Below, one piece after another: positions 8,351-17,835 of a stretch of DNA of 64,000 nt. Made by a program: the position numbers and the translations under genes. The stretch covers positions 182,338 to 246,337 of the forward strand of contig JAACJG010000005.1 in NCBI GenBank assembly GCA_009917695.1. Reading direction: 5' to 3'. This DNA comes from Candidatus Rifleibacterium amylolyticum (GTDB taxonomy: Bacteria; Muiribacteriota; Ozemobacteria; Ozemobacterales; Ozemobacteraceae). Under the pieces are notes generated by a model, which saw only the letters and a program-made list of their open reading frames with translations, did not search any database and was not told the origin of the DNA. How positions within the stretch are numbered: position 1 is the stretch's first letter; each line of letters starts with the position of its first letter.

Positions 8351-9463
8351 ATGACGAAAATTCTGCTGATTGCCATTCAGATGCTGATGCTGGCGCATTA
8401 CGCCAGTGCGCAAAGCGTGCCGGCGCCGCTCGGGCATGGTTATGAGTTCGACAACAACGGAAAGGTACCCGGTGTCGAGTTTTCGCAAATGTATATTAAA
8501 GGCGCGCCTGCTTACGGCGAACTGCGGGTTACGCCCGGGCTGCGGGAAGCGGCGCAGCGAAACGCCCGCTACGTTTCACGCATCGCTGCCGACAAGTCTT
8601 TTGCAGCCGGCAATCTGCAGGTCACCGGCGAGCAGCTCATAAAAGCCGCTGAAATAATCGGCCATTTTTCGATGTACAACCAGACAGAAGCTTTGCAGCA
8701 ACTCGCCTTCCATCAAATCGAGGGCGAAGATGGACGCGGCAATGTACATTTCACCGGCTATTTCACGCCACGTCTGGCCGCGCGCAGCAAGCGTGATGAT
8801 GTTTTTAAATACCCGATTTACGGCATGCCGAAGCTCGGCAGAATGCCGACGCGAAAAGAGATCGACCACGACAAGGCTCTGGCCGGACGCGGCCTCGAAC
8901 TGGCATACACTGACAGCCTGCTCGACAATTTCTTTTTGTCGGTGCAGGGATCTGGAGTGCTCGATTTCGGCGACGGCAATATCAGACATATCGGCTTTGC
9001 CGGAGCCAATGGGCATCCCTACCGCAGCGTCGGCAAGATGCTGGTCGCCAATGGCTCAATACCAGCCGAAAAAATCTCGCTTAGAACAATCCGCGCATGG
9101 TTTTCCGCGCATCCTGAGCAGCTGGTGCCAACACTCAACAATAACCCATCCTACACATTTTTTGAATGGCGACCGGCCGCGACCACAGGCGGAGCCGGAG
9201 TACCGCTGACCGCGATGCACTCGATCGCCGTCGACCGCTCTTGCATTCCGTATGGTGCCTGTCTGCTGGCTGAGATTCCGGTGCTCGATGAGCACCGCGG
9301 GCTGACCGGCCACCGCTACGACATTCTCTTCGCGCACGATACCGGCGGCGCCATCAAAGGCCCCGGCCACATCGACCTCTATCACGGGCAGGGCCGCGAA
9401 GCCGGTGATAACGCCGGCGACCTTCACCATTACGGCCGGCTCTGGCTGCTGCTCGCCGAATAA
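8351..9463 (+). CDS. mltA: membrane-bound lytic murein transglycosylase A (MltA) family
   Basis: The protein is 370 residues with a signal peptide (residues 1-20). It contains the MltA barrel (FTGYFTPRLAARSK; YPIYGMPKLGR; FFLSVQGSGVLDF) and the C-terminal 3D domain (AHDTGGAIKGPGHIDLYHG). Aspartates near residues 330 and 342 match the conserved acidic residues of the 3D domain. MltA cleaves the glycan strand of peptidoglycan to a 1,6-anhydro end in the periplasm. No lipobox cysteine is evident, so it may be soluble rather than lipid anchored. A G-rich run immediately upstream serves as ribosome site. It is a strong indicator of a Gram-negative envelope. Confidence 0.92.
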   Translation: MTKILLIAIQMLMLAHYASAQSVPAPLGHGYEFDNNGKVPGVEFSQMYIKGAPAYGELRVTPGLREAAQRNARYVSRIAADKSFAAGNLQVTGEQLIKAAEIIGHFSMYNQTEALQQLAFHQIEGEDGRGNVHFTGYFTPRLAARSKRDDVFKYPIYGMPKLGRMPTRKEIDHDKALAGRGLELAYTDSLLDNFFLSVQGSGVLDFGDGNIRHIGFAGANGHPYRSVGKMLVANGSIPAEKISLRTIRAWFSAHPEQLVPTLNNNPSYTFFEWRPAATTGGAGVPLTAMHSIAVDRSCIPYGACLLAEIPVLDEHRGLTGHRYDILFAHDTGGAIKGPGHIDLYHGQGREAGDNAGDLHHYGRLWLLLAE

Positions 9464-9578
9464 TCTGCAGCCACTGATAACAGCTGTCGCCTGACTTGTG
9501 GTCAGCGAAGGTTTGTGCTATTTTCAGACCACCTGAGCACCCCACATTCACAGTATTCAGTCAGCGAAAGGTCACAGC

Positions 9579-10742
9579 ATGAACAGTTTTCAGAAAAGGC
9601 TCATCAAAGCACGGCGCAAACTCGCCTGGCGCAAAATCGAAGGTCTCGTATTTCTGCTGCTTTTTGGCGGCATCTTTGGAGCGGTCGGGCATACCATGGG
9701 CATGTCGAACATGCTCAACAGCATCATGAAAACCGCACATGACCTGCTGATGAACACCGTTTTCTATATTATGGGAATCACCGTTCTGGCCGGAGCGCTT
9801 GGCAAGCTGATGATCGAGTTCGGCGTCATCCGCGTGCTGGAAATGCTGTTGGCACCGCTGATGCGACCTTTGTTCAACCTGCCGGGAGTCGCGGCGCTCG
9901 GCGGGCTCATGACGTTTTTCTCAGATAACCCTGCAATCATCAGTCTGGCGAACGACCGCAACTTTCGCGGCTATTTCAAAAAATATGAGCTGGTGTCGTT
10001 AACCAATTTCGGCACGGCATTTGGCATGGGCCTGATCGTCATGACCTTCATGATCGGCAAAGGCTTTATCGGCGCGGCCTTTGTCGGTCTTGCCGGAGCC
10101 ACCATAGGAGCGATCGTTTCCACACGCATCATGCAGCGCCTGGTAAAACCAGTGTTGTGTGAAGAACCTGAGCCAGAGGCGACTGGCGAAGAAGGCATCG
10201 TCGAAGATATTTCGTTCAAATCTAAGGGCAATATCTTTCTGCGCTTTCTCAACTCGGTTCTCGATGGCGGCAAACAGGGCGTCGATCTTGGCCTGGCAAT
10301 TATTCCCGGCGTTCTCGTGATCAGTTCGATGGTCATGCTCTTCACTTTCGGCCCCAGCGATCCAGCAGCCGGATATCAGGGCCTTGCCTACGAAGGGGTG
10401 CCAGTACTGCCGTGGCTGGCCGGAAAGTTCGACTGGCTGTTCCGACTGCTGTTCGGCTTTAAGACACCCGAGCTGATCGCTTTTCCAATAACCAGTCTCG
10501 GCGCGGTAGGAGCCGCCCTGTCGCTGATCAGCACCTTTATCACCCATGGTGTTATCACCGGCAACGAAATAGCCGTCTTTACCGCCATGGGCATGTGCTG
10601 GAGCGGTTATCTCAGTACGCACACCGCGATGCTTGACGCACTAAAATACCGCGAACTGACTTCGAAGGCACTGCTCTCGCACACTATCGGCGGCCTTCTC
10701 GCCGGTATTGCCGCACACTATCTCTACATAATCATCTATTAA
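9579..10742 (+). CDS. nucleoside-recognition (Gate) domain membrane protein
   Basis: A 387-residue polytopic protein. Residues 1-30 are basic and helical. Spans follow at about 22-40 and 57-80 and through the C-terminus (AGIAAHYLYIIIY end). The blocks LPGVAALGGLMTFFSDNPAIIS and TNFGTAFGMGLIVMTFMIGKG, and the paired C-terminal ELIAFPITSLGAVGAALSLI, fit the Gate/nucleoside-recognition transporter fold related to spore maturation proteins SpmA/SpmB. The substrate is unknown. It is monocistronic, with an AAAGG ribosome site and a strong terminator just downstream. Confidence 0.7.
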   Translation: MNSFQKRLIKARRKLAWRKIEGLVFLLLFGGIFGAVGHTMGMSNMLNSIMKTAHDLLMNTVFYIMGITVLAGALGKLMIEFGVIRVLEMLLAPLMRPLFNLPGVAALGGLMTFFSDNPAIISLANDRNFRGYFKKYELVSLTNFGTAFGMGLIVMTFMIGKGFIGAAFVGLAGATIGAIVSTRIMQRLVKPVLCEEPEPEATGEEGIVEDISFKSKGNIFLRFLNSVLDGGKQGVDLGLAIIPGVLVISSMVMLFTFGPSDPAAGYQGLAYEGVPVLPWLAGKFDWLFRLLFGFKTPELIAFPITSLGAVGAALSLISTFITHGVITGNEIAVFTAMGMCWSGYLSTHTAMLDALKYRELTSKALLSHTIGGLLAGIAAHYLYIIIY

Positions 10743-10765
10743 ATCTCGTTAACCATAATTAAGGC

Positions 10766-10805
10766 AAAAGGGGCTGCTTCACATTACATGAAGCAGCCCC
10801 CTTTT
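10766..10805. terminator. bidirectional rho-independent terminator
   Basis: GGGGCTGCTTCA (10770-10781) pairs with TGAAGCAGCCCC (10789-10800) around a 7-nt loop. AAAA stands before the stem and TTTT after it, so it can end both the 9579-10742 gene and the convergent 10823-13807 gene. Confidence 0.9.
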
Positions 10806-10822
10806 CTCAGTCTGAGAGCAGC

Positions 10823-13807
10823 TTATTCGGGGAAAAAGCGAACCTCGCTCTGAAAGCCTTCGGGGTCGATGAAGCTTTGAATCGAGATGGCGCCAACTCC
10901 TTTGAAGAAATCGGGAACCGGCTTGAGAGCTCCACCCGAGATAGTGCCATGCACGGTACAGGACACCGGCAGTTCGTTTGAATATTTGCCACCAGCCGGG
11001 CAATTGGGCGCGGCGCCGTAGACTATCTGGTAACTGCTTTTGAACTGGTCAGGCCGAAAGCTGGAAACGAAGTGAATGTTTTTGAGATTTTCGAGACAGG
11101 CTTCGCGCTGTGAACGAGCGCGGATTTCGAGCAGGTCGGGACGCATCAGCCTGATGTTTTTCGGGTAGAGAACCAGGTTGAAATTGCCGGTAAAAGCACC
11201 CTTTTCGCGCTCCTCCGGGTTTTCAAGTTCATAGAACAGTTCTTTTTTACTGGCTACCAGCAGAAAGCCGTCACGACAGGTCAGATAGTAGGTTTTGCGA
11301 ATGGCGAACAGATCAAAAGAGAGGACATACATTTCGACACCATTTTCTTCGAGACGCGACAGACTGAACTCGGGGCTTACAAAGCCTCCGCGCATGCTGC
11401 GGGCTGAATCGATTTCCATCTGTATAAAGTCGATGATCGACTGGTAGTGTTCGGCATCAGTCAATTCGAGAGCAACCATAACCGGCGAGAAAAAGCTCAT
11501 CAAAAACGGACTCAGAGCAGCAAAGTCAGCGGCACGCCCACCACTGAGAGAGCCGAGAATGCCACGCGCCATCAGGTTTGAATCCCACTGGAACAGCAGC
11601 GGATGATCGGCGATCTGTGCCCATAAGCAGCCGGTAAACCATTTGCGTATCAGCTCGGCACGTCGGCTGAGCTGCGGGCTGTGCCAGTGCCCCGGCACCG
11701 GCAGAGTTTCAGCCTTGAGGTTGGCGCCGAATTTCATAATGCAGGTTTTCAGCTGCGGCGCCGGTTTCATCGCCTGGTGGCGCACGTTCTTCTGCAACTC
11801 ACTGTACACGCCATTCTCGACCAGGGGCATGATCAGCAGACGGCCGCGAAATTCAGGTTCGGTGGTAAAAACAAAGCCTATCGGGTCGAAAAACTGCGAA
11901 AAATACTGGTTGTACTGAGCGACAAACTGCTTATAACTGCCGGCTTCCTCGCTGGTCACACCGGTTGGCAGCAGCTCGCTGATCGGCGTCAGGCGCCCGA
12001 ATGAGCGATGGTGCGGGCAGCGAATCTCGCCATCGACATACTCGTAGGCGCCTCCTTCGGGGCACTCAGCACCGGCGCCCAGTTTCCCTGAGACCAGTAT
12101 TTCGTGTGACTGCAACAGAGTATTGCGCATACATTCAAGACGGCGTTTGGTCGCAATTTTGTAAGCCGGGCCGATCAACTTACGAATAAAAGCATCGGAA
12201 AGAAAGGTAAAAATGCGGCCGGGGCCGGCAAAATTCTTTTCGATATGCTCGTAGAAGTAGTGCAGGTCGAGGTATTCGGTCAGCGGCGGCGCCTTGCCAT
12301 CGATGACCGCAATGATCTTCGCCAGCAGAACCGGTGAATTACAGATGATCTGATGCCCTTTTTCAGTAATGCGATAAGAGCGAAACCTGAAATCCGGCGA
12401 GGTAAAAGCCTGCACCTGCCGGCCGCCGATAACCGTCGTGTTTTCTTTAATAGAAGGGTTCTCGCGACAGAACTCGGCGGCAGTCATCGCCAGCTTTTCG
12501 CGCAACAGCGTCTCGTTGCTGATCTTGAGGAGCACGGCAATCGCGCTTCCTTCGAAAATAAAGGGGTCTTCGGCAACAAAGACGATATCACTCAACGCCA
12601 GATCGGCAAACAGCTTTGTCAGCATATCGGTCTTGAGCAGCAGCTGATCTTTGATGCGCTTCTCGATGCTGAAATTCGAATTGCCCGATTCGCCGCCGGA
12701 AAGAGTGCCAAAAGCGGCCGCCCATTCGTCGAAAAAGTCGAAAGCCTTGCGAAATGCAGTATAAGAAGGAAAATGTGCAAAGGCGCAGTCGGCTGGAACC
12801 AGCGAATACGCCTGCGGCAGTGCAAGCTGAGGATTTTTGATCATTTTTCGCCATGGATGCGAAGGCGCTTTGGGGCCTTCGAGCGTGGAAACCTCGACCA
12901 GCTTGCCTGGGGCAGCCTTTTGATCGACATCTGGCGTCGGATTCTCGATGTCACCATGCACAGGGCAGCGAATCATGCCATTCTTCGTCAGATTTCTGCC
13001 GTAGTAATCAGACCCAGAGTTACAGACAACCTTTGTTTTGAGATACCCGCCCTCGACCAGCTTGTCGATATCGAGTTCATCCATCATGGTTGCGTGATCC
13101 ATGTTGTACATTTCGACGGCGCCTTGAATTACGCGCAGGTTCGCTGCACAGAAACGGTCTATCTGCGGAGCTCTGCCGCCAAGCTCGACATCAGTCTGCA
13201 AAGTTTCGCGGATCGCGCTGATTCCGGTGAAGACGCTGTAGAGATCGAGATTACGACCTCCACCTCGGGTAAAGCGGCGCGAGTTGTCTGATCCAAGATA
13301 GGCCAGTAACGGCTGCCATCTCTGTAGTTCATTCTGCGAAAGCTGCGCCCAGTTCTTATAAGCCGGAATACCGGTAAGGACGCGGCCGGTTTCGGCTCCA
13401 GCGCAAATCAGCCGGGCCAGCTGATTCTCGCTGATTTCATCGACAGCGAGGTCACGCAGTTTGTCGGCAGATGCGATCTGAAAGCGACCTTTAAGCGCAT
13501 CGCCTTTGCCGGCGAGCTTTCCCCAGGCGAAAACTTCATAATGCATCCTGTCTGACTGCCAGTTATAATGGACATAAGAAGAGATCGACTCGCCCTTGCG
13601 CTGGTCTTTGATTCTGACCGGCCGCGAACGGTAATACCAGTAGTGGTCATCGTTGTCGGGCTGCACGACCCTGATGAGAAAATGCGAGTCAGCGCCGATC
13701 GGATAATGCAGCATGCGCACTCCGGTCTGCACAACCTGCGCCGGCAAAGGTGTGGAACAACAGACGACAGCAAACAGAACAGTCAGAACAGCTACTAGAC
13801 GATACAT
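10823..13807 (-). CDS. large exported protein with three pilin-like Cys modules
   Basis: The protein is 994 residues with a signal peptide (residues 1-24). Three modules each combine a C-x2-N helix, reminiscent of type IV pilin-like N-termini, with a cysteine pair. In the first, CAANLRVIQGAVEMYNMDH begins at C220 and leads to C262 and CPVHG (C281, H284). In the second, CMRNTL leads to ECPEGGAYEY and CPHH. The third, near the C-terminus, has CLENLKNI, then NCPAGGKY and CTVHG. The CPxGGxY/CPxHG pairs look like metal- or disulfide-stabilised caps found in secretion pseudopilins. The rest is long and unrecognised. No catalytic motif is visible. It probably stands alone, with the shared terminator downstream. 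Confidence 0.75.
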   Translation of the reverse strand: MYRLVAVLTVLFAVVCCSTPLPAQVVQTGVRMLHYPIGADSHFLIRVVQPDNDDHYWYYRSRPVRIKDQRKGESISSYVHYNWQSDRMHYEVFAWGKLAGKGDALKGRFQIASADKLRDLAVDEISENQLARLICAGAETGRVLTGIPAYKNWAQLSQNELQRWQPLLAYLGSDNSRRFTRGGGRNLDLYSVFTGISAIRETLQTDVELGGRAPQIDRFCAANLRVIQGAVEMYNMDHATMMDELDIDKLVEGGYLKTKVVCNSGSDYYGRNLTKNGMIRCPVHGDIENPTPDVDQKAAPGKLVEVSTLEGPKAPSHPWRKMIKNPQLALPQAYSLVPADCAFAHFPSYTAFRKAFDFFDEWAAAFGTLSGGESGNSNFSIEKRIKDQLLLKTDMLTKLFADLALSDIVFVAEDPFIFEGSAIAVLLKISNETLLREKLAMTAAEFCRENPSIKENTTVIGGRQVQAFTSPDFRFRSYRITEKGHQIICNSPVLLAKIIAVIDGKAPPLTEYLDLHYFYEHIEKNFAGPGRIFTFLSDAFIRKLIGPAYKIATKRRLECMRNTLLQSHEILVSGKLGAGAECPEGGAYEYVDGEIRCPHHRSFGRLTPISELLPTGVTSEEAGSYKQFVAQYNQYFSQFFDPIGFVFTTEPEFRGRLLIMPLVENGVYSELQKNVRHQAMKPAPQLKTCIMKFGANLKAETLPVPGHWHSPQLSRRAELIRKWFTGCLWAQIADHPLLFQWDSNLMARGILGSLSGGRAADFAALSPFLMSFFSPVMVALELTDAEHYQSIIDFIQMEIDSARSMRGGFVSPEFSLSRLEENGVEMYVLSFDLFAIRKTYYLTCRDGFLLVASKKELFYELENPEEREKGAFTGNFNLVLYPKNIRLMRPDLLEIRARSQREACLENLKNIHFVSSFRPDQFKSSYQIVYGAAPNCPAGGKYSNELPVSCTVHGTISGGALKPVPDFFKGVGAISIQSFIDPEGFQSEVRFFPE

Positions 13808-13887
13808 TCAGACCTCCCATTCAAAAATCCAAATAGTAGTATCTCGAAAAAGCGAGCAAGCTTATGCAACCTGATAATTTCTGCGCC

Positions 13888-13904
13888 TCCGGGCTCTCGG
13901 CGGG
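13888..13904. repeat. 17-bp intergenic word, copy 1
   Basis: TCCGGGCTCTCGGCGGG lies between two reverse-strand genes and differs at one base from 23228-23244. Its meaning is unknown. It could be a remnant of a larger dispersed sequence. Confidence 0.3.
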
Positions 13905-13907
13905 TGA

Positions 13908-15065
13908 TCAACGGGGAAGCGGGGCGGCGACGATTTCTAGCCCTTCGGCGACAAGGCGGGCGGTGACGAGCTGGATGCCGGCCCGGGTCAGCAGCAGACG
14001 GTAGGGAGTCTGCAGTTTGAGCCTGATGTCAAGATCCGGCACAAAACGGTGAACAGTTACGGCAGCATCTTTTATCAGCAGCAGGCGGGCATAATCGGGG
14101 TGGTCTTCGTCACCACGGCCTTCGTAAACCACGACAGCCAGCTGCCCGGAAAAGGTTCCGGCCGCCCAGGAGTCGAGAACGATATTGCCGGGCTCACAGT
14201 TGTATTCATACAGGCGAACAGTTTCGCTGCCGATTGAGCTGAAGCTGTTGATCAACAGGCCATTTTCACGGTTTTCGATGCGTATCAGCGAGTTACCGAA
14301 AAAGACCGGCTCGCACAGGCCTTCGGCCTCCCATTGCAAGGTGCCGGCACGCTCGAACACGAACGAACGGTTGCGGCCGCTGTCGCACACTGCGAGATTC
14401 ATGCCGAGGCGGTCGGACTCGATAAAACTGATATACCTGAAAAACATGCGTTCACCGTCGAAATCTACCTTGTTACGAAACTTGTTGTTCACAAAAAACA
14501 CAAGTGCAGTACGCGAGTTGTCGGCTATTGCAAGAGTATTATCACGCAGCAGCGCGAAATCATCCAGCTGCAGATGCTTCTGTTCGCGGTCAGCGGCCAA
14601 CAGCACCTGCCTGTTCTGGCGCAGATCATAAGAAAAGATACTGCGGCCGGCCTTGTCGAGCAGATAGATCTGATTGCTGTCTGTTTTGAGCGAATAACCT
14701 TCGAAAGCCTGCTGCCCTTCGCGTGCAGCTGAGCTGATACCAGCCGGCCATTCAGCGTAAGGAAACAGACATACCCGCGAAAACTTGAGCAGGTCAGGGC
14801 GCTCAGGCAACATTTCGGCTATGCGACGCTGTATTTCGACATAATCAATGTCACCGGTTGGCGGCGCAGCCGGGTCGAGAGTCTGGGCACCGGCGACCGT
14901 GGCAAAGGCAAAACAACAAAGACCGGCAAACAATGCAATACCGAATGAGCGGGCAAACCGCCGGATGGATAGAAGCAAACTGCAGACAGATTCAAGCTGT
15001 CCGATAAAGCTGTTGTAATGGCACACTTCTGAGACTGGCATTTTACTCATATTCAGAAACCTCAT
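13908..15065 (-). CDS. exported or membrane-anchored protein, beta-propeller-like
   Basis: The protein is 385 residues. A 40-residue N-terminal stretch precedes a hydrophobic signal or anchor (FARSFGIALFAGLCCFAFATVAGA, residues 39-61). The rest is rich in short beta strands with repeated blades such as QIYLLDKAGRSIFSYDL, TLAIADNSRTALVFFVNNKF and LAVCDSGRNRSFVFERAG, which suggests a beta-propeller. Its ATG overlaps the stop of the M23 peptidase (ATGA), so the two are translationally coupled and probably work together at the envelope. The family is not recognised. An internal ATG (residue 6 or 9) could be the real start. Confidence 0.7.
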   Translation of the reverse strand: MRFLNMSKMPVSEVCHYNSFIGQLESVCSLLLSIRRFARSFGIALFAGLCCFAFATVAGAQTLDPAAPPTGDIDYVEIQRRIAEMLPERPDLLKFSRVCLFPYAEWPAGISSAAREGQQAFEGYSLKTDSNQIYLLDKAGRSIFSYDLRQNRQVLLAADREQKHLQLDDFALLRDNTLAIADNSRTALVFFVNNKFRNKVDFDGERMFFRYISFIESDRLGMNLAVCDSGRNRSFVFERAGTLQWEAEGLCEPVFFGNSLIRIENRENGLLINSFSSIGSETVRLYEYNCEPGNIVLDSWAAGTFSGQLAVVVYEGRGDEDHPDYARLLLIKDAAVTVHRFVPDLDIRLKLQTPYRLLLTRAGIQLVTARLVAEGLEIVAAPLPR

Positions 15066-16213
15066 TTCAGTTTCTCAATCGTGGGCAGATAAGGCTTGGG
15101 ATCAGTGGAAGGGCCGCTGTCTGAATTTCTGCGAATTTCAAAATGCAGATGCGAGCCGGTCGACACCCCGGTATTGTTGCAGAGCCCCACCCTGTCGCCG
15201 GGCTTCACCACAGCACCGACGCCTGGACGGCCGGCTTTGCGCAGATGGGCGTAGCGGGTGAAAAGATTTCGGTCATCGAGATTGTGCGAGACAACTACAG
15301 CATAGCCGTAACCGCCGTCCCAGCCGCTGCTGATGACACGACCAGGACCGATCGCCACAACCGGCCAGCCGTCGCACTTCCAGCCGGCAAGATCGACTCC
15401 GGCGTGAAAGCGCCGCACCTTAGAAACCGGGTGTACGCGCATGCCATAATCAGAAGTCATAAGAACCCTGCCATTTCCTTTGACAGGAGCCAGTGGCAGC
15501 AGATTGCCGAATTCATAATTCAGACCGACAATACGTTCGCTGGCATCAGCGATCTTTTCGCGGCTGGCCTGGTCGCGTTCTCCGGCAAGCTTATCGACGC
15601 TCTGTTCATAACTCGCGGCGGCTTCGCGGCGCAGTCGCTCTTTTTCGCGGCGGTCTGCCGCCTGAGCGGCAAGACGGTCGCGCGCCATGCCGGCAAAGAA
15701 TGCGAGGTCGCCGGCCTCACGGCTGCTCAAGCCTTTTCCCGCCAGCGTTGCATCGATTTCGCCAAGCCGGGTCTGAATCCTTTGAATGCGCGCAGCATCC
15801 AGCTTTGTGAATTTGAGAGTCTTTACATCACGATAAAGTTCGACAACAGCCGGCACATTGATGCGCGAAAGTTTTTCTGTAATCTTGGCGACCTTGATTT
15901 TGCCTGTCTGTTCGCCAATTTCGAGGATCCTCTCGATGATTTTGCGCTCTTTTTTGCCGGCCAGCTGCAACAGCTGTTTGAGCGCCTCTTCGCCATCACC
16001 CCGACGGGGAGGCGGTGGCTCATCTGGCGTTACCGATCCGGCCGGAGCCGTTATCGTCGCTGAAGCCGTCACCGCTTCAAGTTGTTCGAGGCTGTAACGC
16101 AACATGACCTGACTGGCGTCAGCAGCGAAAAGCCGACCGACTGTCAGCATAAAAAAACAGGCGACCAGCAACCTAAGCCTGAGATTACCAGAAGTAACAA
16201 CAGCGGCCATCAT
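15062..16213 (-). CDS. M23 family (LytM) murein peptidase
   Basis: The protein is 383 residues with an N-terminal signal peptide (ends near residue 31). A proline-rich stretch and a long helical, charged middle (residues 75-235, coiled-coil likely) lead to the C-terminal LytM domain. The zinc site is intact: FHAGVD (H270, D274) and SHLHFE (H355, H357), with YAHL (H323) as the usual companion. Such enzymes cleave peptide cross-links of peptidoglycan, or act as EnvC/NlpD-type activators when the site is lost. Here the residues are present, so it is likely active. It overlaps the downstream propeller-like gene by 4 bp. Confidence 0.92.
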   Translation of the reverse strand: MMAAVVTSGNLRLRLLVACFFMLTVGRLFAADASQVMLRYSLEQLEAVTASATITAPAGSVTPDEPPPPRRGDGEEALKQLLQLAGKKERKIIERILEIGEQTGKIKVAKITEKLSRINVPAVVELYRDVKTLKFTKLDAARIQRIQTRLGEIDATLAGKGLSSREAGDLAFFAGMARDRLAAQAADRREKERLRREAAASYEQSVDKLAGERDQASREKIADASERIVGLNYEFGNLLPLAPVKGNGRVLMTSDYGMRVHPVSKVRRFHAGVDLAGWKCDGWPVVAIGPGRVISSGWDGGYGYAVVVSHNLDDRNLFTRYAHLRKAGRPGVGAVVKPGDRVGLCNNTGVSTGSHLHFEIRRNSDSGPSTDPKPYLPTIEKLK

Positions 16214-16237
16214 GTACCCCCCCGCAGCGAACTAAAT

Positions 16238-16933
16238 TTACGGCCTCGGCATTTTCGCCTCGAGATCCTTGATCAGCGCCGGGCTTACCGTTTTTCCGCC
16301 GAGCTCTTCTGCTTTGATGATTTTCTGCCAGGCTCCGGCATAATCCTTGTTTATAAAAAGCGCGGCAGCCCAGTTCGAATACAGCGGCTCGTAATCAGGC
16401 TTGATCTTTTCTGCCCTGGTGAAGCAGACAAAGGCTTCTTCGAGAAGCTTGCCTGAGCTGTCGGCATCAGCCGACTCACCAGCAAATATCGTCAGCGAGA
16501 AGCCAAGATCGGTCAGTAACATTGCGTTATCGCCAAGTTTTTCAGAAGCCTGGCGCAAAAACTTCACAGAATCAGCAGTGTTGCCCCTGGCACCTGAAAC
16601 AACGCCAAATCCCCAAAGGACATCGTGGTTGTCAGGATTCAGCAGCCAGGCCTGATTAAAGCGCATCATGGCGGTATCCGGGTTTCTTTCGACCAGAAAG
16701 GCTTTCCAGCCCATTTTGTTGAACTCGGCCGAACCCTTTTCCCTTGTTCCTACCGCCGCCGTGACTTCACTTACAAATTTGGCGTCAAGAGCGAGCTGGG
16801 ATTCGGTCTTCTCGACTCCACCGTACATAGGCATCAGAGCCAGATTTCCCTCTTTACTCATCGACTCTCCCGATAGCGATAAAGCACTGCAAAACGCCAG
16901 AAAAGCCAGCATTAAAAAGGTCGAGCCTTTCAT
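16238..16933 (-). CDS. exported TPR-repeat protein
   Basis: The protein is 231 residues starting at the ATG at 16933, which has GGGAG upstream; the longer frame to 17014 adds an unlikely N-terminus. A signal peptide (MKGSTFLMLAFLAFCSALSLS) is followed by TPR-like helices: WKAFLVERNPDTAMMRFNQAWLLNPDNHDVLW, NTADSVKFLRQASEKLGDNAMLLTDLG and a third pair around CFTRAEKIKPDYEPLYSNWAAALF. TPRs mediate protein contacts. It lies upstream of, and in the same direction as, the M23 peptidase with a 24-bp gap, so it may belong to that transcript. Confidence 0.85.
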   Translation of the reverse strand: MKGSTFLMLAFLAFCSALSLSGESMSKEGNLALMPMYGGVEKTESQLALDAKFVSEVTAAVGTREKGSAEFNKMGWKAFLVERNPDTAMMRFNQAWLLNPDNHDVLWGFGVVSGARGNTADSVKFLRQASEKLGDNAMLLTDLGFSLTIFAGESADADSSGKLLEEAFVCFTRAEKIKPDYEPLYSNWAAALFINKDYAGAWQKIIKAEELGGKTVSPALIKDLEAKMPRP

Positions 16934-17124
16934 AGACCACTCCCTGAGAACAGATTTTGTAAGCTCATGATACACCCTTGCGAATAAAAATTCCAAACTG
17001 TGAGAAAATAACAAAAGCCAACTGCTGCAGCTGATAATTCTGTGAGACAGGACTTCTGGTTTTGTTTTTTGTCGACCAGGTGGTAAAATCAGCTTAATTC
17101 GACTGATTCAGGGAGCAACATAAG

Positions 17125-17784
17125 GTGAAAACAATTAAAGCAGCCATTTTTGCACTCGCTCTGGCAGTTCTTCAAAACGCAGTTCCGGTCTGTGCACAGG
17201 AACTCGAAAGCACTGCCGCCGGCCTGGTCACCATGAATTTTTCTGACCTCGATTTTCGTGAATTTATAAGGCTTTGCGCAGATCAGGCGAGTACCGATGC
17301 CCTTGTCGAGAAATCAGTCAGAAAAAAAGTCAGCGTCAGCTGCGAAAATGAATCTGGTGCAGGGCTGCTGGCGCGGGTGGCTGAAGATCAGAAGCTCCTT
17401 TCATGTTCCGTTGGCGAAGTCGTGGTGTATTATGAGATGCCCTTCAATGCATTTCGTAGATACAATGGGCCTGACGATTATACCGACTTTCTGCCAAAAG
17501 CCGCTCATGAATATCGGCAGCGGCTTTCGGCGGCAGAAGGACTGCGAATTGACGTCAGGGCTGACGATAGGGACATCAGAGAAATATTGCGTGAGCTCGC
17601 TGCTCAGGCGGGTGCTGAATATCGCGAGAGCCACCCGGTACGCGGGCACATATGGGTTAATCTCTCAGACGTGCCGCTTTCTGACGCATTTGCCGCCATT
17701 GTCATCGCCAACGGCTACGGCCTCAGAGTCGAAGATGGCGCCTGGGTGATCGGCCGCGCCGAATCCTTTGCCGATCAAGATTGA
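17125..17784 (+). CDS. exported protein with two STN (secretin short) domains
   Basis: The protein is 219 residues from a GTG with GGGAG upstream. A signal peptide (residues 1-24) is followed by two similar modules: VTMNFSDLDFREFIRLCAD...VSVSC and LRIDVRADDRDIREILRELAA...IWVNLSDVPLSDAFAAIV...VEDGAWVIG. Each has the beta-alpha-beta outline of the secretin/TonB N-terminal short domain. STN domains sit in the periplasm as sensor or docking units. No pore or beta-barrel part is present. It precedes a histidine kinase gene by 51 bp in the same direction and probably shares its transcript, so it may supply a periplasmic signal. Confidence 0.75.
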   Translation: MKTIKAAIFALALAVLQNAVPVCAQELESTAAGLVTMNFSDLDFREFIRLCADQASTDALVEKSVRKKVSVSCENESGAGLLARVAEDQKLLSCSVGEVVVYYEMPFNAFRRYNGPDDYTDFLPKAAHEYRQRLSAAEGLRIDVRADDRDIREILRELAAQAGAEYRESHPVRGHIWVNLSDVPLSDAFAAIVIANGYGLRVEDGAWVIGRAESFADQD

Positions 17785-17835
17785 TCCTTCAGAATTCGCC
17801 TTGTCTGAGACCAATGATGGTGATAACCTGTTTTC

